Source: JAJDAN01 sp046583095 (GTDB lineage Bacteria; Myxococcota_A; UBA9160; UBA4427). From it: 56,094 nucleotides of DNA. The translations under genes were made by a program, and so were the position numbers. How positions within the stretch are numbered: the stretch's first letter is position 1; the number at the start of each line of letters is the position of its first letter. Below, piece after piece: positions 1 to 10,900 of the stretch. The notes beneath the pieces are model-generated. The model was not told the origin of the DNA. It worked only from the letters and a program-made list of their open reading frames with translations, and did no database searches. The stretch covers positions 1 through 56,094 of the forward strand of contig JAYGDB010000071.1 in the NCBI GenBank assembly GCA_046583095.1, written 5' to 3'.

Positions 1-65
1 GCGGGCCCGCCCAGGCCGGCCAGCAACAGGATCCCCAGGATCCAGTCCTGCGCTTTCCCCATCAT
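1..65 (-). CDS. N-terminal fragment of a membrane or exported protein
   Basis: Reading leftwards from an ATG-ATG pair at 65 and 62, an open frame of 21 codons runs off the window. A purine-rich GGAGGAG lies about 10 nt upstream of the first ATG, which supports 65 as the start. After a short polar start (MMGKAQDW) the residues become strongly hydrophobic and glycine-rich (ILGILLLAGLGG). That looks like a signal peptide or first membrane helix. It lies 35 nt downstream of the F420-type oxidoreductase on the same strand and may be the next gene of that operon. Too little is present to name a family. Confidence 0.5.
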   Translation of the reverse strand, partial: MMGKAQDWILGILLLAGLGGP

Positions 66-100
66 TCGAGAAGGGCTCCTCCCGGTCGTCCGTGGCTCGT

Positions 101-1099
101 TCAGGAAAGGCCTGGGGCCAGGGCCTCGAAGACGGCCTCGGTTGCCTGGGGGCTGACTGCGACCGGGGCGAGGATGGGAGTCGTGACACCGGCCTCGACG
201 AAAGCCGCGAGCTTCTCACGGCACTCTTCCGCGCTGCCGAGGATCGTCACGCTGTCGATGAAGTCGTCGGTCATGGCGGCGGCGCTGCCCTTCCGGTCCC
301 TGGCCGCGAACGCTTCCCGCACGCCCTTGGCCACGTCACCGTAGCCGACCCACTCGAAGAACTTGTTGTAGACGGGAGTCGCCACGTAGCCGCCGAATCC
401 CAGGCGCACGAGGTTTCGCGCAGCCGGAACGTCGTCGGTGATGGCGATCTGGAAGCGCGCCACGACCTCGTCCCCAGTGGCGTCCCGCCCGCCGCGTTTC
501 CCGCCGGCCTGGTAGGCGCCGAGGATCTTCGGCATTGCTTCCAGAGGCATGAAGTTGATGATCAGTCCTTCCCCGACTTCGCCCGCGAGCGTGAGCATCT
601 TCTCGCGCAGGCCGGCGAGGTAGATTCGCAGGGGTTTGGCCGGCTGGGCGCCCAGCCGGAACCCGTGGGAGTGCAGCGTCTTGCCGTCGAAGTCCGTCTT
701 CTCGCCGGCGAGCGCCTGGCGCAGGATGGCCACTGTTTCGCGCACCCGGGCGAGAGGTTGCTCGAGGGGCACGCCGTTCCACTGCTCGATGATGGCGTGG
801 CTCGAGGTGCCGAGGCCGAGGATGAAGCGGTCGTCCGAGAGTTGCGCGACGGTTCCAGCGCCGGCTGCGAGGATCGCGGGCGTTCGGTTGTAGGTGGGAA
901 CGATCGCGGTTCCGATTTCGACCTGGCTCGTCGCCTGGGACAGGGCACCCGCGAGCGCGAAGGATTCGGCGCCGCCGGTCTCGGCGAGCCAGATCGCTCG
1001 GTAGCCCCACTCGTCTTCCGCCTTGCGGGCGAGATCGACGCATTGGGCCACAGACAGGAACGGCGCCGGAAGAGTGATCGCGAGCTTTCCCAGGTTCAT
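101..1099 (-). CDS. LLM-class (F420-dependent type) flavin oxidoreductase
   Basis: The 332-residue product is a bacterial luciferase-like TIM-barrel protein of the LLM class, whose members use coenzyme F420 or FMN to reduce or oxidise small organic substrates. Features seen include the N-terminal beta strand (NLGKLAITLPAP), the WLAETGG segment, the conserved IGTAIVPTYNRTP region and the GLGTSSH loop, all usual for F420-binding LLM proteins. The chosen ATG at 1099 overlaps the SDR stop by 4 nt (ATGA). The open frame extends upstream, but that part is inside the SDR and has no homology-like sequence. Coupling to an SDR suggests a shared role in lipid or xenobiotic oxidation. Substrate is unknown, and whether the organism makes F420 cannot be judged here. 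Confidence 0.85.
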   Translation of the reverse strand: MNLGKLAITLPAPFLSVAQCVDLARKAEDEWGYRAIWLAETGGAESFALAGALSQATSQVEIGTAIVPTYNRTPAILAAGAGTVAQLSDDRFILGLGTSSHAIIEQWNGVPLEQPLARVRETVAILRQALAGEKTDFDGKTLHSHGFRLGAQPAKPLRIYLAGLREKMLTLAGEVGEGLIINFMPLEAMPKILGAYQAGGKRGGRDATGDEVVARFQIAITDDVPAARNLVRLGFGGYVATPVYNKFFEWVGYGDVAKGVREAFAARDRKGSAAAMTDDFIDSVTILGSAEECREKLAAFVEAGVTTPILAPVAVSPQATEAVFEALAPGLS

Positions 1100-1866
1100 T
1101 TCGGTTGCATCCGTATGGCGCCGTCCAGGCGGATCACCTCCCCGTTCAGCATCGAGTTCTCGACGATGTGGCACGCCAGCGCCGCGTACTCGGGCGGGTC
1201 GCCTAGACGCGACGGGAAGGGGATGCTCGCCCCCAGGGCTTCCCGGGCCGACTCGGGCAGGCCCATCAGCATCGGCGTCGCGAACAGGCCGGGCGCAATG
1301 GTGCAGACCCGTATGCCGATGTTCGAGAGGTCGCGCGCGATCGGAAGCGTCATGCCCACCACGCCTCCCTTCGAGGCGGAGTAGGCGCACTGGCCGATCT
1401 GCCCCTCGTAGGCGGCGACCGATGCGGTGTTCACGATCACGCCGCGCTCCTTCTGATCGTTCGGCTCGTTGGCCGCCATGCGGGCCGCGCAGAGTCGCAG
1501 CACATTGAACGTGCCAACGAGATTCACCTCGATGGTTCTGCGAAACCAGTCGAGTTGGAAGGGCGTACCGTCCTTGGCGACGGTGCGGCCGGCACTGCCG
1601 ATGCCTGCGCAGTTCACGTTCACGTGAACTGCGCCGAAGGTCTCGATGGCGAGATCGAGGGCGGCCGTCACCTGCTCTTCGCTCGTGACGTCCGCGGGAG
1701 CGAAGATCGCGTGCTTGCCCAGGTCTTCGGCTACATCCGCGCCCTTCGACGAGGGCAGGTCGAGGATGGTGACCCGGGCGCCGCCGGCAGTGAGGGCCCT
1801 CGTCGTCGCTTCTCCGAGCCCGGAGCCTCCCCCCGTCACGACGGCCACGAGGCCCTGGATCTGCAT
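1096..1866 (-). CDS. Short-chain dehydrogenase, 3-hydroxyacyl-CoA dehydrogenase type 2-like
   Basis: The 256-residue protein is a classical SDR. It carries the NAD(P)-binding TGGGSGLG (residues 11-18), an acidic residue after beta 2 (ILDLP) that favours NAD, the NCAG motif near residue 86, and the catalytic set Ser149, Tyr162, Lys166 (YSASK). Its length and the sequence around the active site (YEGQIGQCAYSASKGG) resemble the HSD10 / type 2 3-hydroxyacyl-CoA dehydrogenase branch. That branch oxidises beta-hydroxyacyl-CoA, including branched-chain and steroid-like substrates. It is translationally coupled to the downstream LLM oxidoreductase. Family membership is sure; the exact substrate is inferred. 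Confidence 0.88.
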   Translation of the reverse strand: MQIQGLVAVVTGGGSGLGEATTRALTAGGARVTILDLPSSKGADVAEDLGKHAIFAPADVTSEEQVTAALDLAIETFGAVHVNVNCAGIGSAGRTVAKDGTPFQLDWFRRTIEVNLVGTFNVLRLCAARMAANEPNDQKERGVIVNTASVAAYEGQIGQCAYSASKGGVVGMTLPIARDLSNIGIRVCTIAPGLFATPMLMGLPESAREALGASIPFPSRLGDPPEYAALACHIVENSMLNGEVIRLDGAIRMQPK

Positions 1867-1920
1867 TCGGTGCTGTCCCTCTCTGGTCGTTGCAGGCCTG
1901 TTGGAGCGGCGCAGCGTAGC

Positions 1921-2727
1921 TCAGTCGGCTTCGAAGCAGTCCGCAAGGCGCGTCGCGACGGGGCCGGGCCGTCCCTCGCCCACCGGTCGTCCGTCGAGGG
2001 CGACGATGGGTCGGGGGCCGCGAACCGCATTGACGGCGATCAACTCGACCGCCTCCGTCAACTCGCTTCCGGGAAGGTGTCGGACCCGGATCTGGGCGCC
2101 GCGCTCGTTCAGGACCTGGAGCCCCACACCGGCCACGCCCCCCCGCGACAGGTCCGGCGTGGCGGTCTCACCGTCGCCTGTGACGACGACCACGTTCGAG
2201 CGACTTCCCTCGACCAGGTAGCCGTCGCGGTCGAGCAGCAGGGCCTCGTCGGCCCCGGCCTCGCGGGCCCGATCGCTTGCCAGGGCGAGCAGCAGGTGGT
2301 TCGACACCTTGACGCCCGACCAGGGCATCGGCCCCTCGTGGGTCACGCTAGAAATGCACGCAGTCCAGGTGTCGGCCTCCGCGCCGGTGCCCCGAGGCAG
2401 GGCAGTCAGGTGCAGCCGACCCGAAGCGTCCCGGCTCGCCTGCACGCGCACGATTCCGTCCGTGTCGTCGTCGAAGCAGGCCCGGCCGAGCTCTTCGAAG
2501 GCCTGAGCGACTCGCTTCGGATCGACCTCCCCGAGGCCGAGGAGGCGGGCGTCTCGGGCCAGCCGAGCGGCGTGATGGTCTACGAAGCGCGCGCAGCCGT
2601 TCCGGATCCGGGCGGTCGTGTAGCAGCCCCGTCCGACACAGAACGCGCTATCGCTCGCGACTACGGCGGGCTCGTCGATCGGCAACAAGGCGCCATCGAC
2701 CCAGCAGAACCGGGGGGGGCGGTCCAT
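1921..2727 (-). CDS. Class IV aminotransferase / aminodeoxychorismate lyase-like PLP enzyme
   Basis: This 268-residue protein has the fold-type IV PLP enzyme pattern. The candidate PLP lysine is Lys140 in SGVKVSNHLLL, the glutamate that contacts the pyridine ring is Glu173 in the VEGSRSNVV motif, and the N-terminal DSAFCVGRGCYTTARI segment is the usual domain 1 signature. The family includes branched-chain aminotransferase, D-amino-acid aminotransferase and 4-amino-4-deoxychorismate lyase. The 268-residue length and the ALDG-type C-terminus fit the ADC-lyase or D-alanine branch at least as well as BCAT. The ATG at 2727 lies 18 nt after the citrate synthase stop, so the two are probably one operon. 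The true substrate is open. Confidence 0.8.
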   Translation of the reverse strand: MDRPPRFCWVDGALLPIDEPAVVASDSAFCVGRGCYTTARIRNGCARFVDHHAARLARDARLLGLGEVDPKRVAQAFEELGRACFDDDTDGIVRVQASRDASGRLHLTALPRGTGAEADTWTACISSVTHEGPMPWSGVKVSNHLLLALASDRAREAGADEALLLDRDGYLVEGSRSNVVVVTGDGETATPDLSRGGVAGVGLQVLNERGAQIRVRHLPGSELTEAVELIAVNAVRGPRPIVALDGRPVGEGRPGPVATRLADCFEAD

Positions 2728-2745
2728 CGGGTGCCGCGGGTCGCT

Positions 2746-4032
<1,287 letters not shown>

Positions 4033-4202
4033 TGGGGGCTCCTTTGCAGCGGCGCAGTCGCGTCCGGTTCCCTCGCCGGTCGGCGCCGGTCGGCGCTCTC
4101 TTCGAGCAAATTCAGCGGTTTCAGCGACGAAGCGTCCGACTGTGCGCCGGGTCCGGAACGGCATCATAGAATACCCCAGACGTCGCTCGATCGCGATTCG
4201 TC

Positions 4203-5879
4203 CTAGGGGATACGGCTCACGATGGCGACTTCGCGCTGACTGCTGCGTGTAGTTGCGTGTACCTCGAAGCGACCGACGGGATCGAGCCATGGGAGCTTCC
4301 GGCGATCGACGATGAAGTAGCGCCCGCCTCGGTCGAGAAAGCTCTGTACCTGCTGCGGGTGGGGGAGTACTTCTACATTTCGATTGCCGTAGTACAGAAT
4401 GCCTCCCGCAAGTCCGTCGTCGGCGAAAATTCCGACGGTCTCGTCAGGTGTCGTCAACTGGGCCGCCAGGACGGCTACGTGCCGCGGGGACTTCTCGGCG
4501 TCGAAACCCGGATACACGACAGTGAACAGCACGAGTTCGAGGACGAGGATCGTGGAGATCGCCACGCCGATCGGCACTACCGGTGCCCGCTTCCACCCCG
4601 TGAGCCCTGCGATGAGGCCGACGGCCGCCGCCATGCCGAGTGCCGCGGCCCCTGTCGGCGAGACAGCGAAGCCGGGGTAGCGGGCCGACTCCAGCTCGCC
4701 GGTTCCCCATGCGATGGCGGCTGTTGCAGCGGTCGCCGTTGCCAGTCCTGCGAGAGCCATTCCCACCCATGCAGGTGCGCCTTCTCTTCGGGCTCGCCAA
4801 GCCTCGAGCGCCGCGCCGCACATCAGGGCGAGTGCCGGGAAGGCGGGCACGAGGTAGAGCCCTCTCTTTCCAGAGAGGAGCGAGAAGAAGACCAACGGGA
4901 CGAGCACCCAGGCGACCAGGAGGCGCCAGGGCCGAGCCCTCTCGCGGCTCGCACGCCACTCCCGCCGAGCGGCGAGCCAAGCCAGCGGCCAGAGCAGTGT
5001 CCAGGGGAGGAAGTCGAGGGGCAGCTGGTAGAGGTAGTAGTACAGCGGACGGACGTGGGAGCCGGCGTCCAGAATGCGTCCTACCAGGTTGTCGACGACG
5101 GCCTCCGAGAAGAAGCCGCTCGGAGCCAACCAGGTCGCCGCCAAGGTCCACGAGACGACTGGACCGATCGAGACGAGCAACGCCCACGGTGGCAGCAGCC
5201 GCCGCAGCAGGGACAGCCGGCCTTCCCAGGCGAGGTACACGATGATCACGACGCCAGGGAGCCAGCCGACAGGCCCCTTGGTGAGGGCTGCCAATCCGAG
5301 CATCGCATGCAGGAGCAGCACGAGCCCCGTTGGAGTGCGGCTCTCGTCGCTTCGCGCCTGCTGGTCGATTCGCCAGAACGCGAAGAGTGCGACTGTCTCG
5401 AAGAGTCCGAGCAGGACGTCCAGCTGCACGCGCCGCGCGAGGTGTGCGAATCGGAAACTCGTGAGAAGGAGTACGCCCCCGAAGAGCGCGGCCCCGGGCG
5501 CCGGGAACAGCCTGCGTCCCAGGGCGTAGGTGACGAGCACCGTCCCAATGCCGGCGAGGGCCGAGGGCAGTCGTGCCGCCACCTCGGTCACCCTGCCGAG
5601 GACTGAACCCGTCAGCGCCGCAAGCCAGAAATAGAGTGGGGGCTTCTGGGTGTAGGGTTCGCCGCCGAGATGCAGCAGGACCAACCCCTTCGCGCCTTGC
5701 TCCATCGCACGCACTTCTTCGGCGACCTGGCCGTAGCGTGGCTCATCCGGCGCCCAGAAGTCCGTGCCGCCCAGCCCGACGCACAGGAGCAGAGCCGATG
5801 CCACGAGGAGGAGGGCCCTGTGCTGGGTATGGGAGCTCAAGACGGATTGACGGTACCGTCCCGTGGCGGAGGTGCACAT
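4203..5879 (-). CDS. GT39-family membrane glycosyltransferase (ArnT/PMT-like)
   Basis: The product of about 558 residues is a polytopic inner-membrane protein with roughly 10-12 hydrophobic segments. Near the N-terminus it has the acidic motif WAPDEPRYGQVAEEV, which is the metal- and substrate-binding signature of GT39 / ArnT-like glycosyltransferases. These transfer sugars from polyprenyl-phosphate donors to lipid A, proteins or other glycans on the periplasmic side. A YTQKPPLYFW segment, also typical of ArnT-like enzymes, follows. The ATG at 5879 is preferred because longer frames run deep into the divergent gene; a TTG at 5840 is an alternative. Acceptor and donor are unknown. It lies alone, divergent from an unknown gene. 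Confidence 0.85.
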   Translation of the reverse strand: MCTSATGRYRQSVLSSHTQHRALLLVASALLLCVGLGGTDFWAPDEPRYGQVAEEVRAMEQGAKGLVLLHLGGEPYTQKPPLYFWLAALTGSVLGRVTEVAARLPSALAGIGTVLVTYALGRRLFPAPGAALFGGVLLLTSFRFAHLARRVQLDVLLGLFETVALFAFWRIDQQARSDESRTPTGLVLLLHAMLGLAALTKGPVGWLPGVVIIVYLAWEGRLSLLRRLLPPWALLVSIGPVVSWTLAATWLAPSGFFSEAVVDNLVGRILDAGSHVRPLYYYLYQLPLDFLPWTLLWPLAWLAARREWRASRERARPWRLLVAWVLVPLVFFSLLSGKRGLYLVPAFPALALMCGAALEAWRARREGAPAWVGMALAGLATATAATAAIAWGTGELESARYPGFAVSPTGAAALGMAAAVGLIAGLTGWKRAPVVPIGVAISTILVLELVLFTVVYPGFDAEKSPRHVAVLAAQLTTPDETVGIFADDGLAGGILYYGNRNVEVLPHPQQVQSFLDRGGRYFIVDRRKLPWLDPVGRFEVHATTRSSQREVAIVSRIP

Positions 5880-6501
5880 GGGTTCAGCAGAAGAGTTCCG
5901 CGCGCTGCTTGGTGGAGGCGCCATCAAGCCCGCGGAGGTGGCTCGATTTCTCGACGGTCTCTCCCACGCAGAGCGTGTCGGCGCGATTCGCGCTGCCGGC
6001 CGGCGCGACCAGCAGTGTCTCTACGAAGCCGTCGAAGGTTTCGGTCAGCTGAAGCTCGTCGATTTCGTTCCCTCGGGCGTCGGGGCCCTCGAGACGGTCC
6101 GTCACTTCGGCAAGAACACCTTGCCCGCCTTCTCGCACTTCGAGAAGCACTTCTGTTGGGCGAAGGGCGCCGAGCTCGAGCGACCAGACGAACTCTATGG
6201 ATTCAACTTCCAGACCCTGTCGCGCGTCACGGGGCCAGGGTACTTCGTGGCTGTCGAAGACGCGGAGCGAGACGAGGTCATCGTCGACTACCGCCGCGTT
6301 CCCGACACCCGCCCGGACAGCTGGCCCGTGATCCAGCCGAACGAGCGAGGGCTCTCGCGCTTCGTCTATGGCTTCATGGTGGACACCCTGCGCCGGGTGT
6401 CCGAGCACGTCACCATCGGTTCCGCAGCTCGCAAGGGCAGAGATATGGGGAGCTGGTTCCTGCTCACCCGCGAGGGGTGGCACGGCGAGGCCGACTCTTA
6501 G
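5878..6501 (+). CDS. Unrecognised conserved-looking protein (207 aa)
   Basis: I do not recognise a family. The protein is soluble, with no signal peptide or membrane segment. It has an alpha-helical N-terminus (about residues 1-55, rich in Ala, Arg, Glu), then a mixed central part with aromatic residues (HFEKHFCW, YGFNFQTL) and a C-terminal basic-aromatic stretch. Coding is supported by an ATG at 5878 with GGAGGT just upstream (5868-5873) and by normal third-position GC bias. A GTG at 5863 in the same frame has no ribosome site. The start overlaps the divergent GT39 start by 2 nt, and its stop overlaps the convergent SUI1 gene by 4 nt. Confidence 0.7.
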   Translation: MGSAEEFRALLGGGAIKPAEVARFLDGLSHAERVGAIRAAGRRDQQCLYEAVEGFGQLKLVDFVPSGVGALETVRHFGKNTLPAFSHFEKHFCWAKGAELERPDELYGFNFQTLSRVTGPGYFVAVEDAERDEVIVDYRRVPDTRPDSWPVIQPNERGLSRFVYGFMVDTLRRVSEHVTIGSAARKGRDMGSWFLLTREGWHGEADS

Positions 6502-6869
6502 CCCCCGGCTCGCTTGGCTGCGAACCCGCGTTGCTCCAGGATGTCGCGGATGGTGTCGGCGTGGTCTCCCTGGATCTCGATGACTCCGTCCTTGACGGTG
6601 CCTCCGGTTCCGCAGCCGCGGCGGAGATCCTTCGCGAGGTCCTTCAGCTCGTCGAGTGGGAGAGGCACTCCGGTGACGGTGGTGACCGTTTTCCCACCTC
6701 TTCCCTTTGTTTCTCTCCGGACCCGCGCAACGCCGTCTCCGGCGGGTACCGCCTCGCCCGGGCCTCGGGGGCTGCTGCGACACTGGCAGCGCTTCGTGGG
6801 CAGGCCGCAGTGGGGACATAGGCGTCCGTGCTCGGACGAATAGACCGTGGCATCACGCCTGCGGCTCAT
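6498..6869 (-). CDS. SUI1/eIF1-family translation factor (YciH-like)
   Basis: This 123-residue protein belongs to the SUI1 (eIF1) family, whose bacterial member YciH can affect initiation fidelity. The C-terminal half carries the signature: GKTVTTVTG, the LKDLAKDLRRGCGTGGTVKDG core and the IEIQGDH strand. The N-terminus has CPHCG followed by CQC, a possible small zinc-binding knuckle also seen in YciH-like proteins. Its ATG overlaps the stop of the upstream DsbA-like gene by 4 nt, so it is translated from the same message. Bacterial function is not well settled. Confidence 0.88.
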   Translation of the reverse strand: MSRRRDATVYSSEHGRLCPHCGLPTKRCQCRSSPRGPGEAVPAGDGVARVRRETKGRGGKTVTTVTGVPLPLDELKDLAKDLRRGCGTGGTVKDGVIEIQGDHADTIRDILEQRGFAAKRAGG

Positions 6870-7495
6870 GCAGTTCCCCGCTCCCGTGCCCGCCGGGCGA
6901 AGCGGCAGATCAGGGTGACCATGGTGTCGTCGTCCTGGATGCCGCCCATCGGCCAGTCTGCCAGCATGAAGGTGGGGACGCCCGTCACCATCGCGTCGGC
7001 GGCCTTGCGGGTTCGGCGTTCGAGCTCCGCGAGCCCGCGTTCGATGGCGTCCACTTCGAAGTCGAGTCCCAGGTCGTGGCCCCAGCTCTCGACCTCACCC
7101 GGATCATCACAGCTGCGCCCCTCTTCGAAGATCGCGGTGTAGACGCGCTCGCGCCAGGCGGCTTCGCGGTCGGGGTCTTCCAGACACAGGGCCGCGGCCA
7201 TCGCAGCGCGCGAGTCGAGCCAGACGCGCGGTGTTTGCGCCGGCACCTCGAGCTCCCGAGCGACGCGTCGGGCGTTCGCGAGCCGGTCGTCGGGCACGAC
7301 GCCGCCGCGGTTCCAGTTGAGCAAGGCCGCGAGGTCGAGGGGGGTCCATTCGAAGTGGACGGGCGGGCGTCCCGCGTCGTGCGCCGAGGCCTGGAAGCGG
7401 TGCGCGATCCGCTCCATCACCCGGTGGGCCACGAAACAGAGGGTGGAAGCGAAGTCATAGTGGATCGGAACGATGATCGGGTCGTCGCCGTTCAT
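6866..7495 (-). CDS. DsbA-family thioredoxin-fold protein (HCCA isomerase/FrnE-like)
   Basis: The 209-residue product has a thioredoxin fold with an inserted helical domain, as in 2-hydroxychromene-2-carboxylate isomerase and FrnE-type proteins. The N-terminal strand ends in YDFAST-LC. The usual CxxC redox pair is reduced to SxxC (Ser17, Cys20), matching the glutathione-using isomerase subgroup. The cis-proline loop is present as VTGVPTFML near the C-terminus. No signal peptide is seen, so it should be cytoplasmic. It overlaps both neighbours by 4 nt (CoA-binding protein upstream, SUI1 downstream), which indicates coupled translation. Substrate unknown. Confidence 0.75.
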   Translation of the reverse strand: MNGDDPIIVPIHYDFASTLCFVAHRVMERIAHRFQASAHDAGRPPVHFEWTPLDLAALLNWNRGGVVPDDRLANARRVARELEVPAQTPRVWLDSRAAMAAALCLEDPDREAAWRERVYTAIFEEGRSCDDPGEVESWGHDLGLDFEVDAIERGLAELERRTRKAADAMVTGVPTFMLADWPMGGIQDDDTMVTLICRFARRARERGTA

Positions 7496-7923
7496 CCGGG
7501 AGCGAGCAACCGGCGATGCTCCACCATGATGCAGCGATCCTGCACGACCTGGATGCCCTCGGCCCGGAGACGTGCGGCCGATGCACCGTGCACGATTCCG
7601 AGCTGCATCCAGACGGCCCGGGGGCGTGGCTGCATTGCCAGGATCTCGTCCACGTGCTCAGGGATGTGGTCCGGAGCCCGGAACAGGTTTACGAGATCGA
7701 CCGGGAGCGAGATCTCACCAAGCGAGCCGCTGGCGCGCTCGCCCAGGGCCCGGTCGAGCTTCGGGTTCACCGGTAGGATGCGGTGACCCTGACGCTGCAT
7801 GTAGAGGGGCACGCGATAGGCGTCTTCGGACTCGTCGTCCTTGATGCCGACTACCGCGATGGTGCGTGAAGCTTCGAGCAGTTCCCGCAGGTCGTCGTCG
7901 CTGTCGAGAGACCTGGCCTCCAT
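7492..7923 (-). CDS. CoA-binding domain protein (YccU-like)
   Basis: The 143-residue protein is a single Rossmann-type CoA-binding domain like YccU, related to the N-terminal domain of succinyl-CoA ligase alpha. The IAVVGIKDDES loop and the HRILPVNPKLD strand-loop are characteristic, and the C-terminal VVQDRCIMVEH matches the family ending. The ATG at 7923 gives the usual family length; a longer frame would run into the TpsA gene. It starts 5 nt after the TpsA stop and overlaps the DsbA-like gene by 4 nt. It may therefore ride on the exoprotein transcript without being functionally linked to it. Confidence 0.85.
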   Translation of the reverse strand: MEARSLDSDDDLRELLEASRTIAVVGIKDDESEDAYRVPLYMQRQGHRILPVNPKLDRALGERASGSLGEISLPVDLVNLFRAPDHIPEHVDEILAMQPRPRAVWMQLGIVHGASAARLRAEGIQVVQDRCIMVEHRRLLAPG

Positions 7924-7928
7924 CCGGA

Positions 7929-10900
7929 TTAGTCTCCAAAGACGTCCAGGACGTCGCTCCCGCGAACGTAGCGCGACGGGTGTACGAACTCGGACAGCTC
8001 GCGCACGCTGATCCCGTCCGGCAGGACGGTCTCCAACCATCCGTACTGGATCGGGCCGTACTCGGTGGGGGTCAGCCCAGAGCGCCGGTGGTGCCGGAAG
8101 AGGGCGTCAAGGCTCTGCAGCTCCTGGTAGGCGTTGAACTGGCTGCTGGGACGGTTGTAGACGTAGCGCCGCAGCTCGAAGCCGACGACGCGCTGAGCCC
8201 CCGTGCTGCGCTTGTAGTCGTCGACCACGGCCTGCAGCGTGCCGCGTACCTGGGTGGCCCGACTGCCGTCGCTGCCGAAGACGCGCTCGTAGAGCCTCGC
8301 CGTCTGTTCCACCTCGTGCGCCACGAGTCGTGGCTCGGAGATCGAGGCCACGCCGTCCCGGTCCGTCTGGACGCTGTCCAGGTTCTGGTAGATCGCCGCG
8401 CTGCGGGCTGCAGACTGCAGTTCGAGGGCGGTCGGCTCGCGTAGTTCGATGCCCACGACCGCGAGGGCGCCGGGCTTCCGGATGCGCCGCACGGCGGGAA
8501 CGGCGATGGGCACGTCGGGTCTTTCCGGTGCGTAGCTTCGTGCCAGCTCGATCCGCGAGATGCCGTCCGGCACGCCGTCGATCGGCAGGTCCGCTCCGCC
8601 AAAGCCCAGTCCCTCCCCGGTCAGCTGGTTGAACTGAAGCGAGAGCACCGAGAACTCGTCCATGAAGCCCGGTGCGTCGATCGGGTTCTCGACGCCGAAG
8701 CGTGCGTCCCTGCCGGCTCCGAGCTGGTTCTGGTAGAGGGTCGTGCTGCCGGTGGGATCCGAGCTGGCGTCGAAGGCGAACTGGAAGTCGATGTCGCGCG
8801 CCACGAAGTCGACCCCGGGATCGCTGCGGGTGCGACCGTTTGCCTGCACGACGCTGCCGCCCTCGCGCCGCTGGATGTGGATGTCCTGAGCGATCACCTG
8901 AATCCGATCGAGTGCCGAGAGGTCGCCGATCGTCACGGTGCCGCCGGCTGCGTCGATGCGCAATTCCGAGCCATCGACGGACAGCTTCTCGTTGACCCCC
9001 ATGGAGAAGGTTCCCGGCGATCCCGTCGTCCCGACCACGAATTCGAGGTTCCCGCCGCGCCGGAAGAAGGTTGCTGCGTCCGGAATCCGGGCTCGCACGT
9101 ACTGAGAGCCGGGGTCGCCGGACTCGGGATTCAGGAGAACGTTGTCGGCCTCCACGTGGAAGGTTTCGGTGAACTCCTCGGTTCCGAACTCGACGCGGGG
9201 AGTCGGCGGTGGTTCCTCGAGCTGGATGAGCTGCTCGAGGTTGACGGTGAGGGTGCCGAGTCGCGTGACCGTTCCGATCTCGTCCATGAAGTGGATGCGC
9301 TCGGTTGCGTTCACGCTGAGAGACTGCCCGCCGGCGATCGTGCCGTCGATCTTCTGCTCGAAGATGATCGTACTCGCCGGGGCCGTTATCGTCGGCAGGG
9401 TCGGGGAGAGAAGACCCGAGCGTGCGGTGAGCTCCGTATCACCCAGGAGCTGAACCACGTTTTCGTAGACCTGATTGGCCTCAGTCATGATGTGAACGTT
9501 GCCGAGGTTGATGCTTCCGTCCTCTCCCGATTCGATGGTCAGGCTGCGCAGCGCGAGATCGAATTGGTTCGTGTCGTGGATCGTGACGTCCTTGTCGGTG
9601 ATGGCCCCGTCATTAGCGACGTCGACGATCCCGTCCCCGTTCGAGTCGGCCATCCGGTCGTAGACGTGGTCTGGGATGTTCGGGTCGAGATCCGGGACGG
9701 GATCCTCTAGCCGGCGTCCCGTCTCGGCTGCGTCGAAGGCGTCATCCGAGATGCCGGCGCGAAGGATGAGGTGTGTCTCCTCCAGTCGCTCGGCCACTGA
9801 TGCGCTCACGCCGACATCTTGCAGGGACTGGAGTTCGATGGCTGTGATCTCGAGGTTGCGCAGGAACTGGAAGTTGTGCGGGAGTCGCGTCGCGTCGTCG
9901 ATCGCGTCCCCCTGACGGATCGCGAAGCGGCCGCCGTCCTGCAGATCGAAGCGGACCCGCTCGTCGCCCACGTCCACGTAGCCGTCGGGGGCTTCGAGCA
10001 AGATCTCGGCAGCCGTCAAGAGCACCGCTTCGGCCGCCGAGTCGCCCCCGATCAGGACGAGGTTCGGGTCCGTGGCGGTTCCACAGACCGTCTGACAAGT
10101 GCCCATCGGACCGCTCGCGCCCACGTCGGCACGCAGGGTGAGGGTGGCGGGGGCGCTCTGCGACCCGGCGAACAACTCGACGTTCCGGGCGATTAGCACC
10201 TCACTCGGATCGTTGATCTCGATATCGCCGAAGACGGTCGCCAGCGTGTAGGAGTCGAGAGGGGTCGAGAGAAACTGGCTCGGCACCGGAAGGGTCGACA
10301 GCGCCTCACCCTCCGCCGTGCTCAGACCGTTGCGAAGATCGCCGCTCTGGAGGATTCCGAAGTGCTGGACGTCGAAGAGCGGGGTGTTGGTTCGAGCGTC
10401 TACCTCGGCGTTCGGATTCACCCCGGGGTTCAGGCCCGCGGTCAGGGTGACGGTTTCGGCTGTCAGCATGACGCCGCTGCCAAAGGAGAGAGAGCCTGCT
10501 CCCAGCAGGCCCGAACCGAGGGCGATCGTGTCGTCGGCGACGACCTGTGCGCCCTCGTCCCCGGTCTCGACGCTGCCGACCTCGAAGTCCCCGCCCATCT
10601 GGGCGGTGAGTGACTTCACTCTCAACACGCCGCCTTCATTGACGAGGTCGAGGTCGAAGTCGATGTACTCGTCCTCCAGCGAATCGACGCGCAGGATCAG
10701 GTTCGTTTCGGACAGGAACGAGTTGTGGATCTCGATGGAGCCCAGCCGGCTCGTGAGCGAGTAGGTGCCCGGCTGGAACTCGAGCGGCAGCATGTCGCTC
10801 AAGTCCGGAAGTGCGAAGCCACTGCGGAGATTGAAATCGCCCTCCTGCTGCAGCGCGAGGCTGCTGGCGCTGATCGCGATTCCGTCCTCGTCTCGAGGCA

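Noticed and set aside
4203..5927. Longer start for the GT39 protein at 5927
   Set aside because: It would begin with TTG inside the divergent gene and add residues with no hydrophobic or family character.
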